Below are positions 52,266 to 63,401 of a stretch of 64,000 bases of DNA, one piece after another. The stretch is taken from the NCBI GenBank assembly GCA_014529385.2, contig CM043967.1, positions 3,376,001-3,440,000 on the forward strand. Reading direction: 5' to 3'. The DNA comes from Adiantum capillus-veneris. Lineage: Eukaryota; Streptophyta; Polypodiopsida; Polypodiales; Pteridaceae. Within the stretch, counting starts at the first letter, position 1; every line of letters starts with the position of its first letter. The notes under the pieces were generated by a model. It did no database searches and was not told the origin of the DNA. It was given only the letters and a program-made list of their open reading frames with translations. Both the position numbers and the translations under genes were made by a program.

Positions 52266-53900
52266 TTCAAGGATACACAATGGGGAAGCTCCTGAAGGAG
52301 TAGATGATGACATACCAGATGCGTATCTTTTCAAGATTGAAATGGTACCCAAATGGTCTCAGGAAATTGTTAGCATTCTTTCCTTTGGAAGTGGGTTTGA
52401 TAATACGGAATGCAGATCCAAACATCAAACAATTCGACAAACAAAAAACTTCCAGCTGATAGCAGGACTGCTGTATCATCTTGGATCGGACCTAATCCTA
52501 CGATTATGTATAAATCCGGAAGAATTCGAGTGCTACCTTGAAGAGGCACATGTCCAGGGTTGTGCATTTCATTGTTCAAAAGTGAAGACACACCAGAGAC
52601 TGAAACAGTTAGGGGTTTATTGGCCAACTATGCATGCACACACACATTCTTATGTTACCAATTGTACTATATGTAGTGCCAAACGACCAGTGGATCACGC
52701 AACTTTGTTTCAGGTAAACATAGCACCTGCATGGAGTCATTATATCATTGACTTCTTGACCACCAAGATGTTCCTTGAGAACAACACACGAGCACGGAAA
52801 AAAGCTATAGAGCTGGAAGCTCGTGACTTTCAGTTAATTAGGAACCAACTCTATAAGCGAGGTAAGGACAATCAACTTAGAATCTGTGCAAGTGAAAGCG
52901 AATACCTACTGATTCTAGAACATGCACATAGCGGAATAAGTGGAGGCCATTTTTCGGGCGATAAGACGACAAAATTGTCTTAACCTCAGGAATTTGGTGG
53001 CTTACATTGCACATGGATGCTGAAGAGTTTGTAAAGCGTTGTGACGCATGTCAACGCACCAAGGTGCCAATAAAAAGAGATGGGGTGTCATTACGGCCAA
53101 TGATGGGAGCAAGAGCATTTGTAAAATGGGGCATTAATTTTGTGGGACCTATAACACCCCCTGCATATCGCACCCATACCCAATATATCATTGTCGCTAC
53201 GGACTATCTCACAAAATGGGTCGAAGCCAAAGCAACACAAAAAGCTGATGCACGCACTACGGCACAATTTTTGTATGAGAATGTTTTTGTGCGTTACGGG
53301 TTACCAATAGAAAATTGTCAGTGACCGTGGAACACATTTTCTCAATGAAGTCATTGAATATCTGCTAGAGGAATTCATGGTCATACATAGAAAATCCGCA
53401 CCCTACCATCCACAGGCCAATGGGCAAGCTGAGGCCACTAATAAAACACTATGCACGGTTCTCACTAAAAAAGTGTCAGAATCAAGAACAGATTGGGATC
53501 AGCAGCTACACTCAACACTATGGGCATATAGGGTAGCTTACAAAACATCAATAGGAACAACACCATACAACATGGTGTTTGGCCTAAATGCTATACTACC
53601 CATAGAGTTTTTAATTCCAACTCTACGAGTAGAAAAAAGCTTAGAATGGATAGGGCATGAGCTCTCTTCAAGAATTGATGATCTTGAAAAGCTAGATGAA
53701 CTCCGCTTACGAGCTGTCGCTTCAATCTATGCTAAAAAGAGAAGACAAAAGGATTTTTTTGACAAACATGTGCGCACCAAAGAGTTCAAAATAGTTGATT
53801 ACGTACTTGTTTATACCTTGAAGCAACATGCTAAGAAACTTAAAAAGCGAGGGATGGGACACTTAAAAAGCGAGGGATGGGACCATTTGTGATTAGTGAT
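52266..53900 (+). pseudogene. gypsy-2 integrase with two zinc-binding modules
   Basis: Two H2C2-type modules occur in series. Module 1 (about 52440-52690): FQLIAGLLYHLGSD, EEAHVQGCAFHCSKVK, GVYWPTMHAHTH, CTICSAKRP, followed by APAWSHYIIDFL. Module 2 (about 52830-53060): FQLIRNQLYKRGKDNQLRIC, EHAHSGISGGHFSGDKT, a frameshift, and FVKRCDACQRTK. The core reads KWGINFVGPITPP (first catalytic Asp replaced by Asn, GAT to AAT), SDRGTHFLNE after a frameshift at about 53315, and HPQANGQAEATNK (Glu present). The C-terminal part has a 23-bp tandem duplication near 53845-53890. Confidence 0.85.
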
Positions 53901-54142
53901 CTATCACAAAGTGGAGCTGTCAAGCTTGCTACATTAGCAGGTGAAGAAATGCCAAACTGGATTAGTGGATGTCGACTAAGGAGGTATCATCTACCACTCA
54001 CATAGGAGATGCTCCAACAAATTCATCAAGGAAAACAAAGAATGAAGAAAAACAGAGAGTATGAGAAGAAGCTCAAGCCAAAGCACAAGAACGCATTGCA
54101 AAAAGACGGCTTCTGCGACAACAACAACAAAGTGGACAACCA

Positions 54143-55087
54143 TTGCGAATCAATGCCATTCGACTGACAAAGTTGGATGAAGAAACAGTGGAGCCAATAA
54201 TTGCGGTCAAAGTGGCCAGCAATCAAGTTGAATCAACAGCCTTGCTTGATTCGGGTGCTCAAGAAAATTTGATCTCTTACGAATTATACCAACAACTCAA
54301 AGTAACAGGTCAACTTCATCCTACTCCTGAAGTGCTGGAAAGTAGCACATCACACCCGTTGAAAACATTGGGATGGACTATAGTGCATGTACAGATACAT
54401 CAATATCTTTACCCACACAAATTCTATGTGGTGACAGATGAAAGCACACAACACCCAATGATGCTGGGGCAACCTTGGAAAAAAGAGTACAATGTGCAGA
54501 TAGATTGGAAAGCAAAGGAAGTCAAAATTCAGCATGAACATGAACAACAGGTAATAGACTTTGATCAGCAATACCGGAATGATCAATTGCAAGCCATGCA
54601 ATCACTGGAAATGAAGCCAAAAGCACAAATGCCATCAAAGAACAACATGATACTCGAGACCAACAATCAGGTAAAAGCCGCCCATGCTACTTACAGACAC
54701 ATGAAGTCACCGGCCACAATGCAACAATCTAGGTTACTAACACAAGGAAAACAAGTATGGATGCGGAAGGATAGAAATGCCATGGCGGACAAACAACAAT
54801 GCAACGAAAGAATACCAACGAAGTAGATGGTTCAACCAAAAACCAAGGGCATAAAACAGATATGGATCCCAAAGAAAATGCTTAGCCATAACCCAAATGT
54901 CACTCACATTTGGATACCAAAGCAAAAGCAAAAGGAACTCCCTTCAGTACAAGCAACAATAGAAGGCAGACAGCCGCGTTTCAAAAAGGAAAATCAACTT
55001 ATGTGGATGCCAATCAACAACAAACCAGTGGCAAACAAGAAAGTTCCAAACCATCTACAAAAACCGGCAACAACAAAATACCAATGA
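54143..55087 (+). pseudogene. gypsy-2 second retropepsin-like ORF, with W-I-P-K motifs
   Basis: Downstream of integrase a separate frame encodes ESTALLDSGAQENLISYELY at about 54230-54290, then HKFYVVTDESTQHPMMLGQPW, a second aspartic-protease-like fold with active site DSG and the later LGQPW motif. It is not a copy of the first protease, whose motif is DSGAGVAIATK. After a TAG at 54824 the same frame continues with QIWIPKKM, HIWIPKQK and LMWMPINN. The upstream part is Gln/Arg-rich (LLRQQQQSGQP). Function unknown. A protease domain after integrase is not the usual gypsy layout. Confidence 0.65.
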
Positions 55088-57055
55088 AAAGCAAAGGCAA
55101 TACGGCCCATAGCCATTCCGGCCCAGCCAATTCTCTCCTTAGAAACAGCTACGACTCTATCAACAGTTTCGGCAAAGCAACTGCCCTTTGCAAAAAAGAC
55201 AATTAAACAGAGAGTAGTAGAGTTACAGCTGTTACTTGCAAAGAAAGCAGGAAACCTCGACGGCGAATGTCAATAAGCATCTTGCTTATTCCCTCCTTTT
55301 GCACAACATTAATTTTTCCATGCATTGATCGAATATGCATAAAGTAGGGCCACATTAATCGGCCAGGCATTAGTACAACTTTTTCAACCTATGCACAGCA
55401 CATACTCCGCGGCGATACCTTGTCGTCCGGGAGGACTCCGGCTAGGAGGGGGGGAGGCATTCTAGAGGCACTCTCAAATGCGGAACCAATAACAGAAACA
55501 ACAAAAAAGGGCATGATTTTTGACTATTTTAAGGGTTTTTGTTTGATTGCAAAATTTTCTGGAGTAACCCAAGTATATATGCCCTTATACAACATAAAGC
55601 TACTGGTATATGGGGCCAAACACCAAATCAAGCCCCTAGGTGTGTGTATACAAGTAGAAATAGCCATTTTTCAGGCAAAATATTGGTAAAACAATGAAAT
55701 CCGGCAATTTTTTTTTTTGCATGCGAGTGTATATAATGATTGGCGGTGATGTTTGTGATTTATTATTATTTTTGGGGATTTTCTGGGTTTGATTTGCTAT
55801 TTTCCTTTTAATTTTAATTTTGCTAATTTTCGGCAGAAAAACTTCAAAAATACAAAAAGCAGGTGAAAAATAGTCGTAATGAAAAACAAAAAATATGGGG
55901 ATGATCAGTGACTATAGGAAAACCTATGGTGCAGTGGGGGTGAAATTATGAGACTGGAGCGGAAAGCATGTTTTGGCCAGATTTTGACCGAAATGCCAAA
56001 TTTCTGGTAAACAAAGCAAATGGAGTCCAAATCAAGAAATTTTTGAGCCTAAACCGCATCTCGCAAGAAGATAGGAGCACATGTCAAATTTCATGAAAAG
56101 TTGTTCGGGGACCTCCATTATAAGAAATTTTCACCCCATTTTTAGCTCATTCTCACTATTGACTTTGTGGAGAGAGCTTCTGCCACCTAGAGCGGATCAA
56201 CCTTCCAGTAGCTTCTACGACGCGTACGACTACCCGACGAGCTCCAGACATAAGAGGTAGGCTCACCATCTTGAGCTTTTTGCGCATGTTTGTCATTATG
56301 TCGCGAAAACTAGCGTAGGGATCACACACAAAGCGGGCGGTAGAGACCTACAAGTAGAGATGGCGGCCTAACGGCTAACCCGAAAGCAACAAGACTTCAT
56401 CGGCAGCTTACCCTAGTCTAGGAGACCAGTCCTGGATGTCCAAAGGCAGTAGGAAACCATCGGGAAAAACCCTAATTCCCAGAAACCCGCAAGAGGCCAC
56501 CAAATGGGAAATTGGCAAAACGGCGACCAAATGCTACCAAAATTGATAGGTAGGAGCATCTCGACATGCTCGACAAGTCTATATGACCCGCATGACCAAA
56601 AAGTGACCCGAAGTGGCACTAAACTTCAGAAACGGCATCAGACACACAAAGCGTCAAATTGCACTTGCGGCCAACCAAACTTCACGAGCAGCTTTCCTAG
56701 ACCATCAACAACCAATTCCTATGGTGGTAGACCACCACAAATCATCAAAGGTATGTGAACGCAACCACGGGCGCTTCTAGAGCGACAAATTGCCAAATGG
56801 AGCTCCGGTAAAGCCAAAGTCGACAAAAACCATACAGCAAGGATCCCCGAGGGATCGGGAAGCTATGGAGACCAACATCAAGAAATTTCATCACCAAAAA
56901 GCACTCCAAAAGTCAGAAACGGCTCGGAGGCTCTGAAGTCCACACACGGAGTTATTCTCTATCCATTTGATTTTTTTGTTGAAATTAGGCTTAAAAGGGA
57001 CTTAGGGGGGCCAAGGGCAAGCATTGGGAGCACCAGCAATGAAAAAATCACCAGG
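55088..57055 (+). other. gypsy-2 noncoding block after the second protease ORF
   Basis: The interval contains decayed sequence (about 55090-55205 may be a shifted continuation of the W-I-P-K ORF). Then comes about 1.8 kb without recognisable coding. No RNA gene was recognised. Confidence 0.5.
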
Positions 57056-57079
57056 AGATATCCTACGCGTAGGATGTCT
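57056..57079. repeat. Palindrome copy A1
   Basis: agatatcc in the left arm, otherwise TCCTACGCGTAGGATGTCT; one mismatch. Confidence 0.9.
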
Positions 57080-57339
57080 CAAGGGCACTTTTGGGCACAA
57101 ACTCCAAAATTTTTCATCATGCACATGTTCTGAATGACATTTACAAGCTATCCACCAAGTTTCATCACATTTGGACCAAATTTGACCTCATATGCATGAA
57201 AAACGCAAAGTTAGGGCATAGAGGCAATAATGGGCCATAGACCTACCAAATCTTGTCCAAATCCAATGAAACTTTCACAACACATTCACCAACACATCAA
57301 CAGACAATCTGTGTGGTCAGAGGGAAAAAATGATGAAAT

Positions 57340-57363
57340 AGACATCCTACGCATAGGATGTCT
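57340..57363. repeat. Palindrome copy A2
   Basis: Centre CGCATAG instead of CGCGTAG; one departure from symmetry. Confidence 0.9.
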
Positions 57364-57624
57364 ATTTGACTTTTTTGACATGCAAGGGATGTTTTATCAT
57401 TCCAGATCCAATCACCTCATCATTAGGAGCCCATATATCAAGTTTGAAGCCATTCTAATCACTTTTGACCCCAACACCTTCAAGATACACTTTTTTAAGC
57501 CCAAAAACACCACACAGAGCCTTACAAGCATCAAATCTTGTCCAAATTCAAATCCAAGAACATGGCCATGTTCCATAGGCCAAGGACAACCCACATAACA
57601 AGTTTCATGTCATTTTGATGAAAA

Positions 57625-57648
57625 AGACATCCTACGCGTAGGATGTCT
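57625..57648. repeat. Palindrome copy A3
   Basis: Perfect 24-base palindrome. Confidence 0.95.
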
Positions 57649-57909
57649 CCAGCATAAATTTAGCCTTCTGTGCAAAGAATGACATCATGGGAGCCAATAC
57701 CATGGTGTAATAAGCCCATATACCAATTTTCAACCCATTTGGACATCAATTGCTACCTATGATGGACATTCTACCCAAATTGTGACCCAAAGCCTGAATC
57801 AGCTCAAAAAATCCACTTTTTGATATCCAAATTCAAATCCAAGCATATAGCCATGTTCCATGAGTCTTACACTACCTACATGTCAAGTATGAACCAATTC
57901 TGATGAAAA

Positions 57910-57933
57910 AGACATCCTACGCGTAGGATGTCT
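57910..57933. repeat. Palindrome copy A4
   Basis: Perfect 24-base palindrome, 166 bp before the ATG of the long downstream ORF. Confidence 0.95.
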
Positions 57934-58098
57934 AGATGGAAATTTTTGGCCAGATTTGCACTATGAGCACATGCACAGCTTCACAAGTTCCTTTTAAGCT
58001 TTATTTTCAATTTTCAAGTCATTTGGATAAGTAAAACTCAGTTTCGCAGCTAATGTGGAAAAAACGCTAACTTCGGACTACTGAGTGCAACAGGATCT

Positions 58099-61000
58099 AT
58101 GGCAGCCTCGAAGTCACCGGCAAAGAGGAAAAGAATGACCATCAAGGATTATCTGGAAGAAGTGGAACCCTTTGTCATTCCAAAAGGAACACTAAAGCCC
58201 ACCAGCACCTGGATACAAGAGGATCTGTTACAGTCCAACGACCTAAAGATCTACCAGGGAGTGTTCAAAGACACTGAAGGCAATGTTATAGAGCTACCAA
58301 TGCTGCCGAGAGAACTCAATGAGTTTGTACGAAGCAAGATGGCCGGCTACTTGGAGAAGATTGATCTCCACAACTACTTTGAAGCAATATCGGCAGGGGT
58401 GGACATCAAAAGAGTCTGGGATTTTGTAAAGCATCAAAGAGAATGGAGTGGCCAAGGTAACAGATTTACAAGGCAGACCAGAAACAGAGATAATAATCAC
58501 TAAGCGGGTTGTAGCCAATGCACTAGACCTCTCCAATGAGGGGGACAGTGTAACAAAAAGAAGGGATGAGGTCAAGGTGTACAAAGAGAAAAAGGCGAAT
58601 TACACCTTTGAAGACATTGCCAACCCAAAAGTGGCAATCATGAGCCAGTTATACAACCAGTACTTCCACATGTGCACGAAGAGGCCACAGAAGTACAGGA
58701 TGCGCCAGGTGCAATTGCCACAACGTTCACTTGGGCAATGACAAAAGGCACCCCAAAGATAATCAACTATGCGGCATATATACATCACAGCCTGGTAAAG
58801 ATGGGCAACAAAAATCCAACCTATAACTATGCGGCATATATACATCACAGCCTGGTAAAGATGGGCAACAAAAAGCCAACCTATATAGTGCCCGGAGAAC
58901 TAATCACCAAGGTGATTTATGGGGCACTACATGCAAAAGGAAGGTGGCCTGACCCCCCATCTCAGAATGATTGGCTGAGAGTAAAAGAAGACAAGGAAGA
59001 TGAGCCACAAAGGGCACCAAAGGTGGCAACGAGATTGAAAAGACGGCTAGAGCCAATCCAAGAGGAGCAGCCCGAGCAGAAGAAAGGGAAGAAGGAGTTT
59101 GCTCAAGTGCCGGCCAAAGAAACAAGGTCATAGAAAACGGCAAGACTAGAGAGGCTGATGGAGAGTTTTCGAGCGGAGAGAGCGCTCAAGGGTGATTTAA
59201 GCGAACTCTGGAAGCCATCTCTAGAGTCTATGTCCGGATCGTCCAGAAGAGTGCAAAGGGACCGATTTGAAGATTATATCAAGAATTTTGAGATTCTTGA
59301 TGCTGCAGCAGAGAACATTCCTCATGTCCCTTTCACAGAGGAAGAAGTACAACAAATACGGCAGAAACTGCTGGATGAGCAAGAGAGCCAGGAAAGAGAA
59401 AGAAAAACAAAAGCAGACAGGGACTTAAAGGGCAAACTTGCATCTTTACCAACCAGCCCTAAGCCCAGTCCACAGCCATCCCCACCGCCCTCACCACCTC
59501 CTAGCAGCCCTCCACAAGAAGATAAGGAGGCTGAGAACAAACAAGAAGAAAGGCAAGCAGAAGAGCAAGAGCAAAGACAAGATCCTGAGCCAAAAGCAGA
59601 GTCCAATCCTCACACTGAGCAAAAAGAATTAGATGATTCTTACTATGCATTTTTGGACCTGCTAGCTGCAGGCTATACTAAGGAAGAAGCCGCCACAGTC
59701 GCATTCGACTTGGCGAGGACAGGGCCTAAAGAACATATGCAAGGCATCAGGCTAGTGGAGCTAAAAGAAATTGCTACAGACACGGTAGACCTACACCCGC
59801 CCTCCAATGACTGGGACGTGGTGATGACAAAGCTAGCCGGATTGAGGGCACAATCCATGGCTTCAGAGAAAGGCCACTGAAGAAAAGATCAAAATGGAAG
59901 TAGATTCTCTGCAGGCACAAAGCCAAAGGCAAAAGGAGAGAGAAGCTGACCTACAGGCCAGCTTGGCAAGGGCTCTACAAAACTGCCTAGCAATGGAAGA
60001 AGCAAATTAGGAAGCAGCAGAAAGAATACAAGCAGCTGAAGAAGAGTGTCAGCAGCTCAGCAAGTCATTGCGAGATGCCGAGAAAGAAAGAGATAAACTG
60101 ACACTACAGCTGGTAGAAGAATCGAAAGAAGTGGAAGCCATGAGGGACGCCATGGAAAGAGCAGAGATAGATCAAGAAGCAAGCCTGGATGAAGTCCTTG
60201 AGCTCAAGGACCAACTAAAAGTCAAAGATCAAACCATCCAGAGGCTGTGGGCATCACCTGCTAGAGTCAGGGCTACGAGCTCGACTCAAATCATGACTGA
60301 GAGTCAACTCTATGAAGAGCAAATGCAAGAACTTCAGAAAGAGCTGACTCTCGAGAAAAAGCAGAGGTTGATGATGGCAGAAGGTTCTATAGTCATGCAA
60401 ACGAGAATGGAAGAGGGCCAAAAAGCCCTGCAAGAAGAAGTAGAAAGCATGAAGAGAAAGCTCGAGGAGGCGGAAAGAATAAACGCCGAACTTAATGACC
60501 TCCTCATGAATATGGGCGGAGAAGCTGAAGTGGAAAAGCAAAAACTCCTCAGGAAAATTAAGGAGTTGAAAGGCTAGCAAGGAGGAGAGGCAGAGAGCAC
60601 AGGGCCAGCCGCCAATGAAGGCATTGACCTAGAAAATGTGGCAGATCCTGTGGACACACCTATGCACGAGGAAATCATAGCAGGATCCTCTCAAGAGCCA
60701 CAGGATCTAACACAAGAAGAGGAAGAAAAATTGCGTAAAGCAATAGAGGTAGAGCTCAGGGAAACCACAAAGGAAGCCTTGGAGTGGGAGCAGAGGGTCT
60801 TCAATCTATGACGATTCAGAAGATCGACGCCAGCAACCTTTGGCGCGAGTGGCTTCAACCCTCTCTCCCATACCCATTGCTGAAATATGAGGCAGCTACC
60901 ATAAACAAGCGGATCAGAGAAGAGCCAGCTGTGCCTCTCTACAATGCAAATACCTCCAAACCAGAAGGAGTCAAGCTTATTGTGGATTCTCAGCCAAAGT

Positions 61001-61582
61001 GGAGAAAGGCCTGGCTTACAAAGTACCCACAATACCTAATCCACTTGATGGAGGCACCTAAAAATATCAGAGACAACCTCAGCTTCTGTCCTCTACCAAG
61101 AATTAGGATGTGGAAGGCGCAGGAAATTTTGCAAAGAAGCCAACCCACTTGGCTGAACTACCCCAAGCTGCCGGGCTTGAAGGCAGGTGAGAGAATAAGT
61201 GTCCAATACATGGTGAAAACCCTAACGGGCACCATAGTTGTTCACTGGCTCACCTGACCTTACATGCATTATGATGAGGAAAATGTGTAGAACCCTCTTA
61301 GCAGTATTCGAGACCTTCAAGCCAGGCCAGGTGACCGATAGCATCTTCTTCTTCCAGGATACATACAGATGCGCCTATGATCTGTCAGGTCAGCCTTCCA
61401 AGGAGGTGATACATGCGCTGTATCAACGGATAATGTTTCTACCATCCTATCACCTCCAGGCTTTTGAAGAAGCATTCTATACAGGTTTCTTTACCATAAA
61501 TACTGACATTTTTGGCCCAACAATGCTGAACCTGCATGCCAGGTATGAATCACTGCTAAAGATGCGGGAAACGATACGATGA
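58099..61582 (+). pseudogene. gypsy-2 long additional ORF, coiled-coil protein of unknown function
   Basis: ATG at 58099 starts MAASKSPAKRKRMTIKDYLE. The reading continues with shifts and stops to 61582, about 1,160 codons. N-terminal part (58099-58930): globular, with PMLPRELNEFVRSKMAGYLE and INYAAYIHHSLVKMGNKNP, which loosely resembles the 'putative plant transposon protein' region in other gypsy extra ORFs. Middle (59158-59880): LSELWKPSLESM, a Pro/Ser run (PKPSPQPSPPPSPPPSSPP) and an acidic Gln/Glu run. Then about 300 residues of strong coiled coil (59880-60590). C-terminal part (60784-61582): Trp-rich, globular. Breaks include TAG at 59131, TGA at 59878, TAG at 60008 and a TAG at 60575. 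Tat-lineage elements are known to carry extra ORFs here; no function is established. Confidence 0.65.
58765..58884 (+). repeat. 60-bp tandem duplication within the long ORF
   Basis: Units 58765-58824 and 58825-58884 differ at one visible base (aaaatcc / aaaagcc). The duplication is in frame and repeats 20 residues (NYAAYIHHSLVKMGNK...). Confidence 0.95.
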
Positions 61583-61618
61583 AGCAGCAGATCAAGGCCA
61601 TGTCGGGGACGACATGAG

Positions 61619-61633
61619 TAAGGAGGGGGGGAG
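61619..61633 (+). other. gypsy-2 polypurine tract
   Basis: aaggaggggggggag-type purine run directly before the 3' LTR, the plus-strand primer site. Confidence 0.85.
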
Positions 61634-62447
61634 TGTTAGAAGCTGGACACACCCCACAACAGTAACTACTCGGAGGATTATTATTTTTTGTAATTATTCA
61701 TTCATTGAGGAAAACCTTATTTTTCACCTTGTAATTATTGGGACTTACAGAAGTTTCCAGATTGTATCCCAGTTTTAATAGTTAGATTGAGTAGATGGTT
61801 GATTTAGGAACTTTAGGGTTTGAGAAATTGTAAGGTATATATACCACTTTGTGACCTTAAATGAAACATCTTTTGTCATTTTAAAAACAAGTTTGAAGTC
61901 TGTGAGTGAGCGTATTGTGTACGAGAGAGGGAGTGTGAGCTTCATCTTGACGCTACGTTTGCTCCGGTGGTCGGAATCGAGTGCGAAGAAGTGCAGCGTG
62001 TTGCCCCCGACGAGAGATACGCGCCGATACCTACATTGTGCGCGTACAGTCCGGTTTTGCGAGCTCCTTCTACGAGCTTCATCGGGTGTTTGGGTGAGCA
62101 TACGTTGTCCGATTTTGCATTGCAGCATATCCACGTGTTCACATTGAGTAGAACTACGCGTTAGGCACTTTAGATTTCGAAAACGAAGACCTGCAGATTT
62201 CGGCCAGACATCCTACGTGTTTCTACACGAGGTGTTTTGGGTCGGGATTTTGGTTCATAGTCCTTAGGGAGAGCGACCTATTGGTATTAGTAGGGTCTCC
62301 TTCAAGTTCTATGGTGTTTCGAGATTGTTTGATGGGTGTTCGGCTCTAGAAAGCGTTGTAGGAAGTTTCCTCTTATGCACTCTTGAAGGCTGTGACTTAG
62401 ACAATTGGTAGAGACCTCTGTAGGAATTAGTTAGGAGTCGGTCGAGT
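61634..62447 (+). repeat. gypsy-2 3' LTR, truncated
   Basis: Colinear with the 5' LTR from its first base to ggagtcggtcgagt. The last about 120 bp of the LTR are replaced by unrelated sequence. Differences from the 5' LTR are a few percent by eye. Confidence 0.92.
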
Positions 62448-62712
62448 CCGTGCACTCGTGTGTGCGCTACTTGCCGCACTGTCGAAGCAAGGGATTGCCA
62501 ATACACCGCGTGCGAGCCACAAATGGCTCCAAGCACACAACAAGCCTAAACTAGCAAGCTCAAGAGAGCAAAGGGTGTGTCACTCACCGCTCTACGCTCG
62601 CCTTCGTGGTGGATTCCTGACCGCGATGAAGAAGAAGCTGCAGTCGTGCCGCGCTCAACCGCTTCGCCGCTGTCGTGCCTTCGTAATGCTCGATCGCACA
62701 CACACACTCTCC

Positions 62713-62753
<41 letters not shown>

Positions 62754-63401
62754 GAGGAGGTGAAGAAGAAGAAGATGGAGATGGAGATGGAGCAAGAGCA
62801 CTCTTCTATTGCACAAATGAGAGAATGAGTAAAAATTAGGTTTAGTTGGCTTTTATATGAGCTCACCCCATTCACACTTGGGCGCCCATGCTTAGCCAAC
62901 TAATCCCTTGAATGTCCCAGTTAGAGTGCGCCTCTCATCGGCGATCACTCTTACCCTTTTCCTATCGGTCCGACAAGCCCGGTACATGACTCTACCAAAT
63001 ACATAATACACGTCCGTCGTAGGTGATGGGGTGTCCGTGAGCCGTGAGGGTTAACTTCGCTAATCTCTCAACTCTAAAACAGAAACACTCCTATCGTACT
63101 AATCTTACCTACCCTCCATCACTCAAGTGATGAGGATCAAAGGTGTTTTATGGCATAGGTTTCTGTTTCACTGTACCAGATGTGACATGTGTAGGTCTGA
63201 GTCAATGTTTTGACTTTTAATGTGCATACTCGTTTGCTAATTGCTCTTGCTCTTTATTTTTTTTTAATTTTTTTTTTGTGAGTATAAAGCTTTATATATA
63301 CATTCCCTAAGATTGGGAGATATAGAGGTCAGGGAGAAAGGTTGAGAGGGGAGCGAGTGAATGATGGATGTCCACAAACACTCCCCCCTTCCTTGGGTAG
63401 A
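62448..63401. other. No gene seen; breakpoint flank
   Basis: Sequence beyond the truncated LTR is unrelated to the rest of the window. It includes the microsatellite at 62699 and a T-rich run at 63256-63281. Open frames at 62458-62828 cross the microsatellite and look like artefacts. Confidence 0.45.
62699..62753. repeat. Compound (TC)n(AC)n microsatellite
   Basis: ACACACAC, then TC repeats, then AC repeats. Confidence 0.95.

Larger units (their letters stand above)
57056..57933. repeat. Palindrome array: four copies at 284-285-bp intervals in tandem repeats
   Basis: The 24-base palindrome starts at 57056, 57340, 57625 and 57910, intervals of 284, 285 and 285 bp. Between copies, units share weaker landmarks: tccaaattcaaatccaag, gccatgttccat and (t/c)attttgatgaaaaa or attctgatgaaaaa just before the palindrome, and caagtttcat/caagtttgaag. 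The palindrome is by far the best-conserved part of the unit. Confidence 0.88.
41981..62447 (+). mobile_element. Giant Ty3/gypsy LTR retrotransposon (gypsy-2), about 20 kb, with extra ORFs
   Basis: A 937-bp 5' LTR (41981-42917) and an 814-bp truncated 3' LTR (61634-62447) are colinear and close in sequence. A tRNA-Asp-type primer site follows the 5' LTR, and a strong polypurine tract precedes the 3' LTR. Inside, all on the plus strand: noncoding leader with palindromes, ORF1, gag, protease, RT, RNase H, two integrase zinc modules and integrase, a second retropepsin-like ORF, a noncoding block with a palindrome array, and a long coiled-coil ORF. Size, upstream ORF and extra ORFs before the 3' LTR recall the Tat/Ogre lineage; this placement is inference. 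A solo copia LTR (44338-45084) is inserted in the leader. Numerous stops show the copy is inactive. Confidence 0.9.

Noticed and set aside
57056-57933. CRISPR array
   Set aside because: Spacing of 285 bp and diverged repeat units in a plant retroelement do not fit; CRISPR spacers are about 30-40 bp in prokaryotes.
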